Assembly: GCA_002439875.1 (NCBI GenBank)
Contig: DJQB01000019.1
Span: 1-55,471, forward strand
Source: Bacteroidales bacterium UBA6397
GTDB lineage: Bacteria; Bacteroidota; Bacteroidia; Bacteroidales; UBA932
DNA: 55,471 bases
Direction of reading: 5' to 3'
Shown here: positions 24,189-32,445 of the stretch, piece by piece
How the letters are laid out: each line of letters starts with the position of its first letter
How positions within the stretch are numbered: the stretch's first letter is position 1
The notes under the pieces: model-generated
What the model saw: the letters and a program-made list of their open reading frames with translations, nothing else
Told to the model about the DNA's origin: nothing
Database searches by the model: none
Program-made: the position numbers and the translations under genes

Positions 24189-25250
24189 ATGATTCTTAGG
24201 AGACTTTTGGTCTGTGCGATTGTGCTCGCCCTGACTCTGATTCATTATTCTTTGCCAGTTTTGGCGCAGGACACCACGATAAAGACGAAAAAACAGGCGG
24301 AGATTCTGGTTCCAAGGATTTCCAGAGAATCAGTGCAGTCATTGAACCCTGATAGGGCTATGGCATTAGACACGATTGACACGGCTGATCCTCACATCAA
24401 AATTCTTCTCCTTTCGGACAACACGTGGAAGTATTTCAAGGATCCAAGCTACGCTCGTGACCGCAAGATATTCAATGAATATTGGACTCACGATTACCCT
24501 GATCCTTACCACGTCTCGTTGGATGAACTTCCAGACGAGATTGCCCTTTGGATAGTTGATACTCTCAGCGAGTACAAATGCCCTCATCAGAATGATGTCT
24601 ATTCAAAGTTTGGCTACCGCCACAGGCGCCGTCATCAGGGTGTGGATCTTCCTTTGCAAACGGGGACTCCGGTCTATGCCGCTTTTGATGGCAAGGTCCG
24701 CATGGCGAAGCGTTACAAAGGCTATGGTAATCTCGTTGTCATACGGCACGACAACGGACTTGAGACATTTTATGGTCATCTCTCCAAGATCTATGTAAAG
24801 GATGACCAGTGGGTGAACGCCGGAACGATCATCGGTCTCGGTGGTTCGACTGGCCGCTCGACAGGTCCGCACCTTCATTTTGAGACACGCTACAAAGGCT
24901 ATGCGTTTGATCCTGAGTGGCTGATTGATTTCCATTCGGGGACGTTGAGACACAGACTGTTCGTCCTCAAGAAGAAGTACTTGAACGCCAACAGCAAATA
25001 TGTTCCTGAGAGCGAGCAGGAGGAGATCGACATCCTTGAGGGCGACACCAAGGACAAGGAGGAGGCCGCCAAGAAGGTCGAGGCCGAGAGAAAGGCCGCT
25101 GCCGCCGCCAAGTACCACACAATCCGTCAGGGCGACACCCTCGGCGCGCTTGCAAGGAAGTACCACACCTCTGTCAAGGCTCTCTGCCGTCTCAACGGCA
25201 TCAAGGAGACCACCACTCTGCGTCTTGGCAGGAAGCTTCGTGTGAAGTAG
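24189..25250 (+). CDS. Secreted M23 peptidase with C-terminal LysM domain
   Basis: A 353-residue protein with a signal peptide ending VLAQ. The LytM domain (about 140-245) has FGYRHRRRHQGVDLPLQTGT (H-x3-D), a GHLSKIYV segment and GPHLHFETRYKG (H-x-H), so the zinc site is complete. A Lys/Glu/Ala-rich helix (about 275-305) leads to a LysM repeat at 308-353 (YHTIRQGDTLGALARKYHTS). LysM binds peptidoglycan, so this is probably a wall hydrolase or amidase activator in the periplasm. It ends the rightward ruvX operon. Confidence 0.9.
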   Translation: MILRRLLVCAIVLALTLIHYSLPVLAQDTTIKTKKQAEILVPRISRESVQSLNPDRAMALDTIDTADPHIKILLLSDNTWKYFKDPSYARDRKIFNEYWTHDYPDPYHVSLDELPDEIALWIVDTLSEYKCPHQNDVYSKFGYRHRRRHQGVDLPLQTGTPVYAAFDGKVRMAKRYKGYGNLVVIRHDNGLETFYGHLSKIYVKDDQWVNAGTIIGLGGSTGRSTGPHLHFETRYKGYAFDPEWLIDFHSGTLRHRLFVLKKKYLNANSKYVPESEQEEIDILEGDTKDKEEAAKKVEAERKAAAAAKYHTIRQGDTLGALARKYHTSVKALCRLNGIKETTTLRLGRKLRVK

Positions 25251-25298
25251 CTACGATTATCTGTCACAGACCTTGTCGAAGAGACTTGGGTGGGTGCC

Positions 25299-25348
25299 GG
25301 GACCACAAAGGGGAGACGCAAGAAATCGCGTCTCCCCTTTGTGGTCCC
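25299..25348 (-). terminator. Long hairpin at the 3' end of tRNA-Met, overlapping its acceptor strand
   Basis: A perfect 21-bp stem: 25299-25319 with 25328-25348, 8-nt loop. Seven bases of the right arm belong to the tRNA-Met acceptor 3' strand, so the hairpin and the folded tRNA exclude each other. There is no T-run after it in the leftward direction. It may serve as a bidirectional terminator for the rightward peptidase gene as well. Confidence 0.6.
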
Positions 25349-25415
25349 AGTAGGGCATGATCCTACGACCCCCTGATTATGAGTCAGATGCTCTGACCAA
25401 CTGAGCTATGGGACC
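25342..25415 (-). tRNA. tRNA-Met (CAT), elongator type
   Basis: A 74-nt cloverleaf read leftward: acceptor GGTCCCA with TGGGACC and A73, D-arm GCTCAGTTGGTCAGAGC, anticodon stem TCTGA/TCAGG around loop CTCATAA (anticodon CAT), T-stem GTAGG/CCTAC. The T-loop reads ATCATGC in place of TTCGAxC, so T54 and A58 are exchanged. An Ile tRNA modified to read AUA is possible but less likely. CCA is not encoded. Confidence 0.85.
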
Positions 25416-25450
25416 GGATGCCGCCCGGCATGCTTGACCAGACAACCTGC

Positions 25451-25481
25451 CAAAGTTACCAAACTTTTTGAAAATGGCAAA
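25451..25481 (-). promoter_or_regulatory. Promoter of tRNA-Met
   Basis: Read leftward: TTTG (25481-25478), 19-bp spacer, TAACTTTG (25458-25451), 35 bp before the tRNA 5' end. Confidence 0.65.
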
Positions 25482-25594
25482 ACTCTTTTTAAGGCTTGTT
25501 ACTAAATTTTAAGCATTTTGTTTTTGAGCATACATATCCCGGGAAAATGATTAACTTTAAAGATTGTTTGTTATAAGAGCATAATTTAACTGAA

Positions 25595-27709
25595 ATGAAA
25601 AGGACTCTTTTTGTTATTCTTGTCATGCTTGCAGGACTAGTGTCCTGCAGATACGATGACTCGGAGATCTGGAATAAAGTCAACGGGAACGAAGCCAGAA
25701 TAGCGGTTTTGGAAGAGCAATGCCGAGGGTTCAATCAGGATCTGCAGACATTGCGCACGATAGTCAATGCGTTACAGGGTAATGACTACGTGACAGGCGT
25801 GGCGGAGGTCATGAAGGACGGGGCTGTTGTCGGCTACACGATCTCATTCAGCAAAAACGGCACGGTCACCATCTACAATGGCAAGGACGGCCATTCTCCT
25901 GTTATCGGCATAAGGCGGCACACCGACGGGAAGTATTATTGGACCATGGATGGAGAGTGGATCTATGACGGTTCCGGAACCGGCAACCGGATAAGCGCCG
26001 GAGGAACCGTTCCGGAATTGAAGATAGAAGACGGTTGGTGGTATGTGTCTTATGATGGAAAGGAAACCTGGACGAAATTGTCCAAGGCGACAGGAAACGA
26101 TGGAGACTCGTTTTTCTCAAGTGTGGTTGACACCGGCGACGATGTGACTGTCACGCTAGTGGACGGCACTGTGTTCAAACTTGCCAAGAAGTCTTCTGAC
26201 TTGGGCATACAATTCCCGGGGTACGGAACGTTTAAATTCAATGCGGGGGAGACAAAGTCTGTTGGATATGAGATCTCTAACGCCACTGGAATCGTTGTGG
26301 TCAAGGCGTTTTCGCAGAATGGCTGGACTGCGTCAGTCAATAGAATCAATGACACTAAAGGGGAGATTGTGGTGACCGCCCCGTCGCCGTTCACTAACGG
26401 CGAGGTTGTCGTGCTGGTGTACGATGATTCGAAGACCTTGGTAAGGTGTCTGGATTTTGTAGAGGGCAGCGTCATAACACCTGAAGGCACATATTCAGTG
26501 CCAAGAGGAGCTGGAGAAATCTCGGTCGTTGTGTCATCTGACGTGGACTATTCCGTGGCTGTTCCTGAGAACGCCGCATCCTGGCTTAGATATTCCGGAT
26601 TGAAAACAAGGGCAATGCGTCAGGATGAACTTGTGTTTCATTGCGACAGGAATGATGGAGAAAGTGCCAGAAGCGCTGTGGTTGGAATCATAAGCAAGGC
26701 TGCCGGCATTCACGAGAAGGTTGTGATTTTTCAGGAAGGGATAGTGCACACCCTCCAGACCCATTCCGTCGGAAACGGGATAAAGATAGTGATAATGGGA
26801 GACGGCTTCACCAAGGAAGACCTTACGGCATCGGAAGGGGAGGATATGTCGTTATTTGACAAATGGGCCGACAGGACAATGGAGGAGTTTTTCGCCGAAG
26901 AGCCTTACAGCTCATTCCGGGACAGGTTCGACGTTTATTCTGTAGCGGTAGAGTCGGACGGGAGGAATTTTGACGGTGGCACGGCATTTTCCAGCAAGTT
27001 CGGAAATGGAACCTATGTCGGGGGCAATGACAGCAATGTCTGGAAGTACGCCTTCAAGGTGGATGGAATCAGTTGGCTCAATGTCAGAAACACACTGGAA
27101 CTGGTCATCCTGAATTCCTCGAAGTATGCAGGTACAACCTATATGTGGTCGGACGGCAGGGCGATAGCCTACATCCCCATTGTCAACTACAACACAGCGG
27201 ACTTCGGCAAGGTACTCCGCCATGAGGCCGGCGGACATGGCTTCGCTAAACTGGCAGATGAATATTTCTACGAACAGACTATAACCGAGAGCCAGGTGAA
27301 AAGCCACAGAGAGTGGTTCTCCAAATATGGTTTCTACCCTAACGCCGATGTCACGAACGATCCTCAGGAAGTCCATTGGGCGCATTTCCTTTCAGATCCA
27401 CGCTATTCAGGACAGGTGGGAATCTACGATGGTGGCCTGACGTTCAGATACGGTGCCTACAGACCGACAGACTACAGCATCATGAGGCACAATGCAGGTG
27501 GATTCAATGCCCCTTCTCGTGAGGCCATCTTTAAAAGAATCATGAAGCTGTCTGAGCCAAGCGGGTGGAAATATGATTTCGAGACATTTGCGGCCTACGA
27601 TGCGGTCAACCGTTCGGCCGCGTCACAGGCTTACTATAAAAATCAGATTGAAGGCCTTGAGGATGAGTTATTCGTCCCTCTCGCTCCACCTGTCTTAAGG
27701 ACGGAATAA
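25595..27709 (+). CDS. M64-type (IgA peptidase family) metalloprotease lipoprotein with BACON-like domain
   Basis: A 704-residue lipoprotein (lipobox LVSC). Residues about 20-190 are a coiled coil plus DUF4988-type domain (EARIAVLEEQ, VTIYNGKDGHSPVIGI, DGKYYWTMDGEW). About 200-385 are BACON/Ig-like modules ending VVIFQEG. From about 390 the M64 peptidase begins (VGNGIKIVIMGDGFTKEDL). The metal site reads RHEAGGHGFAKLADEY with H543, E544 and H548: three residues, not two, between E and the second His. Late motif is YSIMRHNAGGFNAPSREAIF. M64 proteins of gut Bacteroidota are thought to degrade host or dietary proteins at the surface. No operon partners are seen. Confidence 0.85.
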   Translation: MKRTLFVILVMLAGLVSCRYDDSEIWNKVNGNEARIAVLEEQCRGFNQDLQTLRTIVNALQGNDYVTGVAEVMKDGAVVGYTISFSKNGTVTIYNGKDGHSPVIGIRRHTDGKYYWTMDGEWIYDGSGTGNRISAGGTVPELKIEDGWWYVSYDGKETWTKLSKATGNDGDSFFSSVVDTGDDVTVTLVDGTVFKLAKKSSDLGIQFPGYGTFKFNAGETKSVGYEISNATGIVVVKAFSQNGWTASVNRINDTKGEIVVTAPSPFTNGEVVVLVYDDSKTLVRCLDFVEGSVITPEGTYSVPRGAGEISVVVSSDVDYSVAVPENAASWLRYSGLKTRAMRQDELVFHCDRNDGESARSAVVGIISKAAGIHEKVVIFQEGIVHTLQTHSVGNGIKIVIMGDGFTKEDLTASEGEDMSLFDKWADRTMEEFFAEEPYSSFRDRFDVYSVAVESDGRNFDGGTAFSSKFGNGTYVGGNDSNVWKYAFKVDGISWLNVRNTLELVILNSSKYAGTTYMWSDGRAIAYIPIVNYNTADFGKVLRHEAGGHGFAKLADEYFYEQTITESQVKSHREWFSKYGFYPNADVTNDPQEVHWAHFLSDPRYSGQVGIYDGGLTFRYGAYRPTDYSIMRHNAGGFNAPSREAIFKRIMKLSEPSGWKYDFETFAAYDAVNRSAASQAYYKNQIEGLEDELFVPLAPPVLRTE

Positions 27710-27714
27710 ATACA

Positions 27715-28257
27715 TCAGTACTCCTTCACGCCGTTCTCGGCCATCCATCCGAGCAGGGGCGTGTCGTCGAATCCGGCCACGCCTTTCAGGAACACATTCA
27801 CGCTGAATCCTGTCTCCTGGCTGAGCCGGAAGACGTTCTTGAGGGTCTCAAGGACACAGAATTCCGCTGCGATTCCACAGACTGTGACCTCGTCTCCTGC
27901 TAGGAACAGATTCTGGTTTGAGGCGGCCGCGCCCGCCAGCGCCCCGTATTCCTCCCTGTCTTTGTCAAGTCCTTTCAGGATGAATCTGACCATTGTTTCC
28001 TCCAGTCCGTCCAACAGACCGTCGGAAAGGCTTGCCCCGGAAGTGTAGTGAACACAATGCTCGGGCCATTGCCCTCCGTTTGACTTGAATGAGCAATGAT
28101 CCTTCGGATGCCAGTCCAGCGTGAAGTACACTCTCTCGAACCGTTTTTTGATCGCGTTTATCTCCGGGATGATCCTTTCAGCACCCGGCACGGCCAGCGA
28201 TCCGGCAATAAAATCCCTCTGAACATCCACAGCCAGCAAAATCTTTCTTCCAGTCAT
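27715..28257 (-). CDS. pncA: Nicotinamidase (pyrazinamidase)
   Basis: A 180-residue isochorismatase-fold amidohydrolase converting nicotinamide to nicotinate for NAD salvage. The catalytic Asp is in AVDVQRDFIAG, the metal ligands in LDWHPKDHCSF, the Lys in LKGLDKDREEYGA and the nucleophilic Cys in VTVCGIAAEFCV. The HCVHYTSGA block is also typical. I start it at ATG 28257 (MTGRKILLAVDVQRDF); the reading frame is open further upstream but would run into the tRNA-Asn terminator. Length then fits the family. Confidence 0.93.
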   Translation of the reverse strand: MTGRKILLAVDVQRDFIAGSLAVPGAERIIPEINAIKKRFERVYFTLDWHPKDHCSFKSNGGQWPEHCVHYTSGASLSDGLLDGLEETMVRFILKGLDKDREEYGALAGAAASNQNLFLAGDEVTVCGIAAEFCVLETLKNVFRLSQETGFSVNVFLKGVAGFDDTPLLGWMAENGVKEY

Positions 28258-28302
28258 AATTGAAATGTTGATAAAACGCTGTTTGGTAGAATGATAGCCC
28301 AT

Positions 28303-28335
28303 AAAAAAAAGCACCCGCAACCCGGCGAGTGCTTT
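28303..28335 (-). terminator. Rho-independent terminator of tRNA-Asn
   Basis: Read leftward: AAAGCACTCGC (28335-28325), loop, GCGGGTGCTTT (28318-28308) with one G-U type mismatch, then a run of eight T (28310-28303). A strong classical terminator 6 bp after the tRNA. Confidence 0.85.
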
Positions 28336-28340
28336 CCCGG

Positions 28341-28414
28341 CTCCTCAAGTAGGACTTGAACCTACGACCCCCTGATTAACAGTCAGGTGCTCTAACCAAC
28401 TGAGCTATTGAGGA
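28341..28414 (-). tRNA. tRNA-Asn (GTT)
   Basis: A 74-nt cloverleaf read leftward: acceptor TCCTCAA with TTGAGGA and G73, D-arm GCTCAGTTGGTTAGAGC, anticodon loop CTGTTAA (anticodon GTT), T-arm GTAGG-TTCAAGT-CCTAC. CCA is not fully encoded. Confidence 0.94.
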
Positions 28415-28462
28415 ATTTTGTCAACCTTTTTCCTTTTCGGTTGTTTGTTCCTTTCGGGAGTG

Positions 28463-28493
28463 CAAAGGTACAACAAAAACTGATTAATGCAAA
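28463..28493 (-). promoter_or_regulatory. Promoter of tRNA-Asn
   Basis: Read leftward: TTTG (28493-28490), 19-bp spacer, TACCTTTG (28470-28463), about 49 bp before the tRNA 5' end. Confidence 0.65.
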
Positions 28494-28515
28494 TTTTTTT
28501 GTGGTTTTTTTTGTG

Positions 28516-28523
28516 TACCTTTG
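28516..28523 (+). promoter_or_regulatory. -7 element upstream of the HU-domain protein gene
   Basis: TACCTTTG, 23 bp before the ATG at 28547. No TTTG lies at the usual distance upstream, only T-runs, so the -33 element is uncertain. A clear GGAGGAGG ribosome-binding site follows. Confidence 0.45.
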
Positions 28524-28546
28524 TGAGGATTTCTCGGAGGAGGAAA

Positions 28547-29368
28547 ATGGACATAGACTTGTTTTCAGAGATAGTCAAGGACTTGATTCTTGACAATGAT
28601 GAGGTTACGCTGCCTGGCTTGGGGACTTTCGTCTCCGAGGTGATGCCTTCGACTTTTTCAGACAAGGGCTACACGATTAACCCTCCTTACCGCAGATTGT
28701 CTTTCAGGCAGCGAGGTCCGGAAGATGACAGGCTGCTAGTGGAGTTCTATTCCAAAACCAACGGGATTGATCCGGAGACTTCCTGGAGGATCCTTTCTGA
28801 GTTTATCTCGGGGTTGAGAAACACGCTTCAGACCAAGAAGGTGGTTGTGTTTCCCGGGCTTGGGCGTCTTCGCGCCACGAAGGAGAACACATTTTTCTTT
28901 ATCTCGGACGAGGATTTGGACATATATCCTTATGGGGTCGGATTGGAGCCTTTGTCGCTCAAGACTCATGAGGAGACACCGGACGAGGTCGCGCGGAGTG
29001 TGGCGGCGCTTCGGGAACTGGTTGAAGAGCCGGTGACCCCGGTGGAACCGGTCACAGATCCTGCCGAAGGGACCGAAGATGTGGCGAAGAAGGAACCGCT
29101 TCGGCAGACTCAACGGACTGAAGAAATTATCCCGTTTCCAGAGAGTGATGCCCGGCGACCGGACGAGGAGGAAACTTTACCGGAGAAAACGGAGGGACAG
29201 CATGTGCGGAAACGGCGTGGTTGGATGGTGGCGGCGATCGTGGCCGCATGCGTGGCAGGAGTGGTTTTGCTGGCGCTGGGAATATTCATCCTTCTTTCCC
29301 ATGTCGCTCCGGCGTTCATCGATTCGATCCTCTATACCCCCGAGGAATTGAGAATAATAAATTATTGA
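28547..29368 (+). CDS. HU-family (CCDC81-like) domain protein with C-terminal membrane helix
   Basis: A 273-residue protein. Residues 1-135 contain two HU/IHF-like halves: DLILDNDEVTLPGLGTFVSE and a second with KVVVFPGLGRLRATKE, the prokaryotic CCDC81-like HU pattern. An acidic, Pro/Glu-rich linker follows (about 145-215), then a basic stop and one membrane helix (WMVAAIVAACVAGVVLLALG). ATG 28547 is chosen for its strong GGAGGAGG site; an open upstream extension has none. Its stop overlaps the next gene (TGATG). Related Bacteroidota proteins often end in a SPOR domain; none is seen here. It may tether DNA or another partner to the inner membrane; that is inference. Confidence 0.7.
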   Translation: MDIDLFSEIVKDLILDNDEVTLPGLGTFVSEVMPSTFSDKGYTINPPYRRLSFRQRGPEDDRLLVEFYSKTNGIDPETSWRILSEFISGLRNTLQTKKVVVFPGLGRLRATKENTFFFISDEDLDIYPYGVGLEPLSLKTHEETPDEVARSVAALRELVEEPVTPVEPVTDPAEGTEDVAKKEPLRQTQRTEEIIPFPESDARRPDEEETLPEKTEGQHVRKRRGWMVAAIVAACVAGVVLLALGIFILLSHVAPAFIDSILYTPEELRIINY

Positions 29369-30159
29369 TGACTATGGAAAAGGTTAATGTCCCAGACAAC
29401 AGATTCAGCATGGACATAACGATCCCGTGCTACGACACGGATGCGTCGTTCCATCTGAAACCGGCGGCTTTCATGGACCATGCTCAGGAGATGGCATACC
29501 TGGCCGCGAAGGCCCTGCATTTCGGCTATGAGGATCTTCGTAGACACCACACGGCATGGGTGCTCTCAAGGATGCGGATGGACTTTCTGGCCCCGCCTGT
29601 GTGGACGGATGAGACAACCCTCTACACCTGGCACAAAGGACTTGACGGACTGTTCTTCCTCCGAGACTTCGAACTCAGGAGACAGGGGGACACAAATTTT
29701 AAAGACAAGTCCGATGTTTTGGTCGCATGCACATCCTCGTGGATTGTAATGAACGTTGAGACAAGAAGGCTGGTGCGGAGCGATGAAGTTCTGAATATGG
29801 TCCCGGCGACGACACAGTGCCTTGACCATGCGATTCCGACTCCTTGCGGAAAGGTCGTGATGCCAAAGGGAGTCCCGGTGGAAGAGGTCGGATGCCATAA
29901 GGCAGCGTATTCGGACATCGATGTCATAGGGCATACCAACAACGCCCGTTATGTGGTCTGGGCGATGGACAGCATTGACTACGGCGAAGTGGCCGCCAAC
30001 CCTGTCAAGAGCATCAGTGTCAACTTCATCAAGGAGACAAAGCCGGAAGAGGTCGTAAGGATATTCAGAAGTTCAGTGGAGGAATGCGGACGCAAGACAT
30101 ATTTCATAGAAGGTAAGATTGAAGACAAGCCGTGCTTTTGCGCGCGGATAGATTTTTAG
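29368..30159 (+). CDS. Acyl-ACP thioesterase
   Basis: A 263-residue double-hotdog enzyme. The first half has IPCYDTDASFHLKPAAFMDH and LSRMRMDFLAPP; the second has HKAAYSDIDVIGHTNNARYV, the Asn-His-type catalytic region of bacterial FatA-like thioesterases (D-x-x-x-H-x-NN). These enzymes release fatty acids from acyl carrier protein. ATG 29368 overlaps the preceding stop; an ATG two codons later is equivalent. It lies in the long rightward run but has no evident link to the recycling genes beyond membrane or wall metabolism. Confidence 0.88.
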   Translation: MTMEKVNVPDNRFSMDITIPCYDTDASFHLKPAAFMDHAQEMAYLAAKALHFGYEDLRRHHTAWVLSRMRMDFLAPPVWTDETTLYTWHKGLDGLFFLRDFELRRQGDTNFKDKSDVLVACTSSWIVMNVETRRLVRSDEVLNMVPATTQCLDHAIPTPCGKVVMPKGVPVEEVGCHKAAYSDIDVIGHTNNARYVVWAMDSIDYGEVAANPVKSISVNFIKETKPEEVVRIFRSSVEECGRKTYFIEGKIEDKPCFCARIDF

Positions 30160-30164
30160 TTGAT

Positions 30165-31850
30165 ATGCGAGATTTGTTTTTAGGGGCTGGAATAGCCCAT
30201 TCGATTCTGGTTTTCGCGGTTGTGATCGCGATCGGACTGTATCTTGGCAAATTCAAGATTAAAGGCATCTCCATTGGCTCCACGTGGATTCTGTTCGTGG
30301 CTATACTCTTGAGTCATTTCGGCCTTAGGGTGGATGCGACAGTGATGAATTTTATGAAGGATTTCGGGCTGATCCTGTTCGTCTTCTCGATCGGACTTCA
30401 GGTCGGTCCCGGGTTCTTCCACTCATTCAAGAAAGGTGGACTCCTGATGAATCTTCTGGCGGTCGCGCTTGTACTTCTTGCTGTCCTCGTCACCGTGGCT
30501 ATCCATTTCATCACGGGGGAGGATCTCAAGACTATGGTCGGCGTGATGTCCGGCGCCGTGACAAATACTCCGGGACTCGGTGCCGCACAGCAGACGATGG
30601 CGGATTCAATGCGCGCGGAGAATTATCTCGCGTCAGACATAAATTCGGCCACCTCCGGACTTGCGTCCGCCTACGCCGTGGCCTACCCGTTAGGTGTACT
30701 TCTTGTGATCGGGCTTATGATGTTCTTCAAGGCGCTCTTCAAGGCGGATCTCAACAAGGAGAAGGAGGCTCTTGACAATGAAGATAATAATGATGATGTG
30801 GCTAGACGTATGCATTGCGAGGTCGAGAATCCGGCCATATTCGGGATGACTGTCAGAGACGCGACGAAAGGTCTGGGCAACTCAATAGTCATTTCCAGAA
30901 TCCTCAGGAACGGGGTTATGTCTGTTCCCGGGCCGGATACAATCCTTAAAAAAGGCGACAAGCTTCTGATTGTGACTTCCCAAAAAAACGTGGATTCTCT
31001 TAGGATCACATTCGGGGAGGAGGTGCCGATGCATCTTCAAGACTGGGAGCAGATGGATGCCAAGTTGGTGAACAGAAAAATCACTGTCACCAAGACGAAC
31101 CTTACTGGCGTTACGCTCAGAAGCCTCAATGTCAGAGCTAATTACGGAGTGAGCGTCACCCGTGTCATCAGAGCTGGAGTAGGTCTTGTGGCAAGACCGA
31201 ACCTCATCCTCCAGATGGGCGATGTGCTTAGGGTCGTCGGTCCGGAACTCGGAATCGAGGAGGTCGCCAAGCTTGTCGGCAACCAGACATCGAGTCTGAA
31301 TCGTCCGAACCTTATACCAATCTTCTTCGGAATAGCCTTGGGTGTTATCTTCGGCTCCCTTCCGATCACCATCACAGGCATCCCGCAGCCTATCAAGTTG
31401 GGTCTCGCCGGCGGCCCGCTCATCATAGCGATACTGTTAGGCTATTTCGGTCCGAAGTGGAAGATCACGACCTATACTACACAGAGCGCGAACCTTATGG
31501 TCCGGGAGATGGGAATATCCTTCTTCATGGCGGCCGTAGGCCTTGGAGCGGGGCAGAATTTTGTCAGTTCGATTCTTAATGGCGGTTATTGGTGGATTCT
31601 TTACGGCGCTCTCATCACATTTATCCCGGTCTGTGCGATCGGAATTATCGCGAGGTTTGTCTGCGGGCTCAATTTCTACCAGATCTGCGGTCTGATCTCC
31701 GGAGGCACGACGGACCCCGCAGTCCTGGCATTCACGCAGGGTGCCTACGGGACGGATTACCCATCTGTCAACTATGCCACTGTCTACCCTCTGTCCATGT
31801 TCATGAGAGTGCTTGTGGCTCAGTTGCTGATTCTTGTGGCAATAGCCTGA
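30165..31850 (+). CDS. AspT/YidE-type transporter with two RCK_C domains
   Basis: A 561-residue membrane protein. Five or six N-terminal helices (the YidE/AspT duplication: GLILFVFSIGLQVGPGFF and GVMSGAVTNTPGLGAAQQ) are followed by two cytosolic RCK_C (TrkA-C) domains at about 205-375, then the second membrane half (EMGISFFMAAVGLGAGQNFV, ISGGTTDPAVLAF). This is the complete plan of the family, which includes the aspartate-alanine exchanger AspT; most members have unknown substrates. ATG 30165 gives the correct N-terminus (MRDLFLGAGIAHSIL). NUDIX gene follows 4 bp later. Confidence 0.9.
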   Translation: MRDLFLGAGIAHSILVFAVVIAIGLYLGKFKIKGISIGSTWILFVAILLSHFGLRVDATVMNFMKDFGLILFVFSIGLQVGPGFFHSFKKGGLLMNLLAVALVLLAVLVTVAIHFITGEDLKTMVGVMSGAVTNTPGLGAAQQTMADSMRAENYLASDINSATSGLASAYAVAYPLGVLLVIGLMMFFKALFKADLNKEKEALDNEDNNDDVARRMHCEVENPAIFGMTVRDATKGLGNSIVISRILRNGVMSVPGPDTILKKGDKLLIVTSQKNVDSLRITFGEEVPMHLQDWEQMDAKLVNRKITVTKTNLTGVTLRSLNVRANYGVSVTRVIRAGVGLVARPNLILQMGDVLRVVGPELGIEEVAKLVGNQTSSLNRPNLIPIFFGIALGVIFGSLPITITGIPQPIKLGLAGGPLIIAILLGYFGPKWKITTYTTQSANLMVREMGISFFMAAVGLGAGQNFVSSILNGGYWWILYGALITFIPVCAIGIIARFVCGLNFYQICGLISGGTTDPAVLAFTQGAYGTDYPSVNYATVYPLSMFMRVLVAQLLILVAIA

Positions 31851-31854
31851 TGCC

Positions 31855-32445
31855 ATGTTCGAGTTGATCTATCCGGCAGCTCCGGCGGTGATCCTGCCTT
31901 TACCGTCCGTTGACAATCCAGGGGAGTCTCCACGCACATATGGGGAGATGGTGCCTGTCGTGGAGGAGAGTGGTCTGGTCGTCGGCCAGGCGACGAGGAA
32001 GGCGGTGCATGACGGCTCAAAACTTATGCATCCCGTCGTTCATCTGCACATAATCAACAGGGAGGGCTGTCTCTACATTCAGAAACGCTCGATGAAGAAA
32101 GATCTTCTTCCGGGGTGCTGGGACACGGCGGTTGGCGGTCATGTGGACTATGGCGAGAGTTTGGAGGAATCTCTTTACAGGGAGGCATCCGAGGAACTCG
32201 GGTTCCGGGATTTCAATCCGGTTTATCTTAAATCCTATGTTTGGGAGTCGGCGCGCGAAAGGGAACTTGTCAATGTCTTCGCAACGGTCGGCGACTTCGT
32301 CTTGAAACCGGATCTTGATGAAGTCTCGGAAGGACGTTATCATACGATGTCCGAGATCGAGTCTCACCTTGGCATGGGATTCTTCACTCCGAATTTTGAG
32401 CAGGAATTCAAATCAATCAAAAATATTTTATTGGCATTGCTCTGA
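31855..32445 (+). CDS. NUDIX hydrolase
   Basis: A 196-residue protein with the intact NUDIX box GGHVDYGESLEESLYREASE followed by ELGF. The box is preceded by LLPGCWDTAVGGH as in the IDI/YfcD-type branch, and the substrate might be a nucleotide sugar or an isoprenoid diphosphate. The stop shares one base with the ATG of the next gene (TGATG), so translation is coupled to the DUF4922-SpoIID fusion. No specific reaction can be assigned. Confidence 0.85.
   Translation: MFELIYPAAPAVILPLPSVDNPGESPRTYGEMVPVVEESGLVVGQATRKAVHDGSKLMHPVVHLHIINREGCLYIQKRSMKKDLLPGCWDTAVGGHVDYGESLEESLYREASEELGFRDFNPVYLKSYVWESARERELVNVFATVGDFVLKPDLDEVSEGRYHTMSEIESHLGMGFFTPNFEQEFKSIKNILLALL

Noticed and set aside
28258..28320. 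Upstream extension of pncA
   Set aside because: It would run into the tRNA-Asn terminator and adds residues absent from the family; ATG 28257 fits.
28487..28546. Upstream extension of the HU-domain gene
   Set aside because: It covers the -7 box and the GGAGGAGG site of the ATG at 28547.
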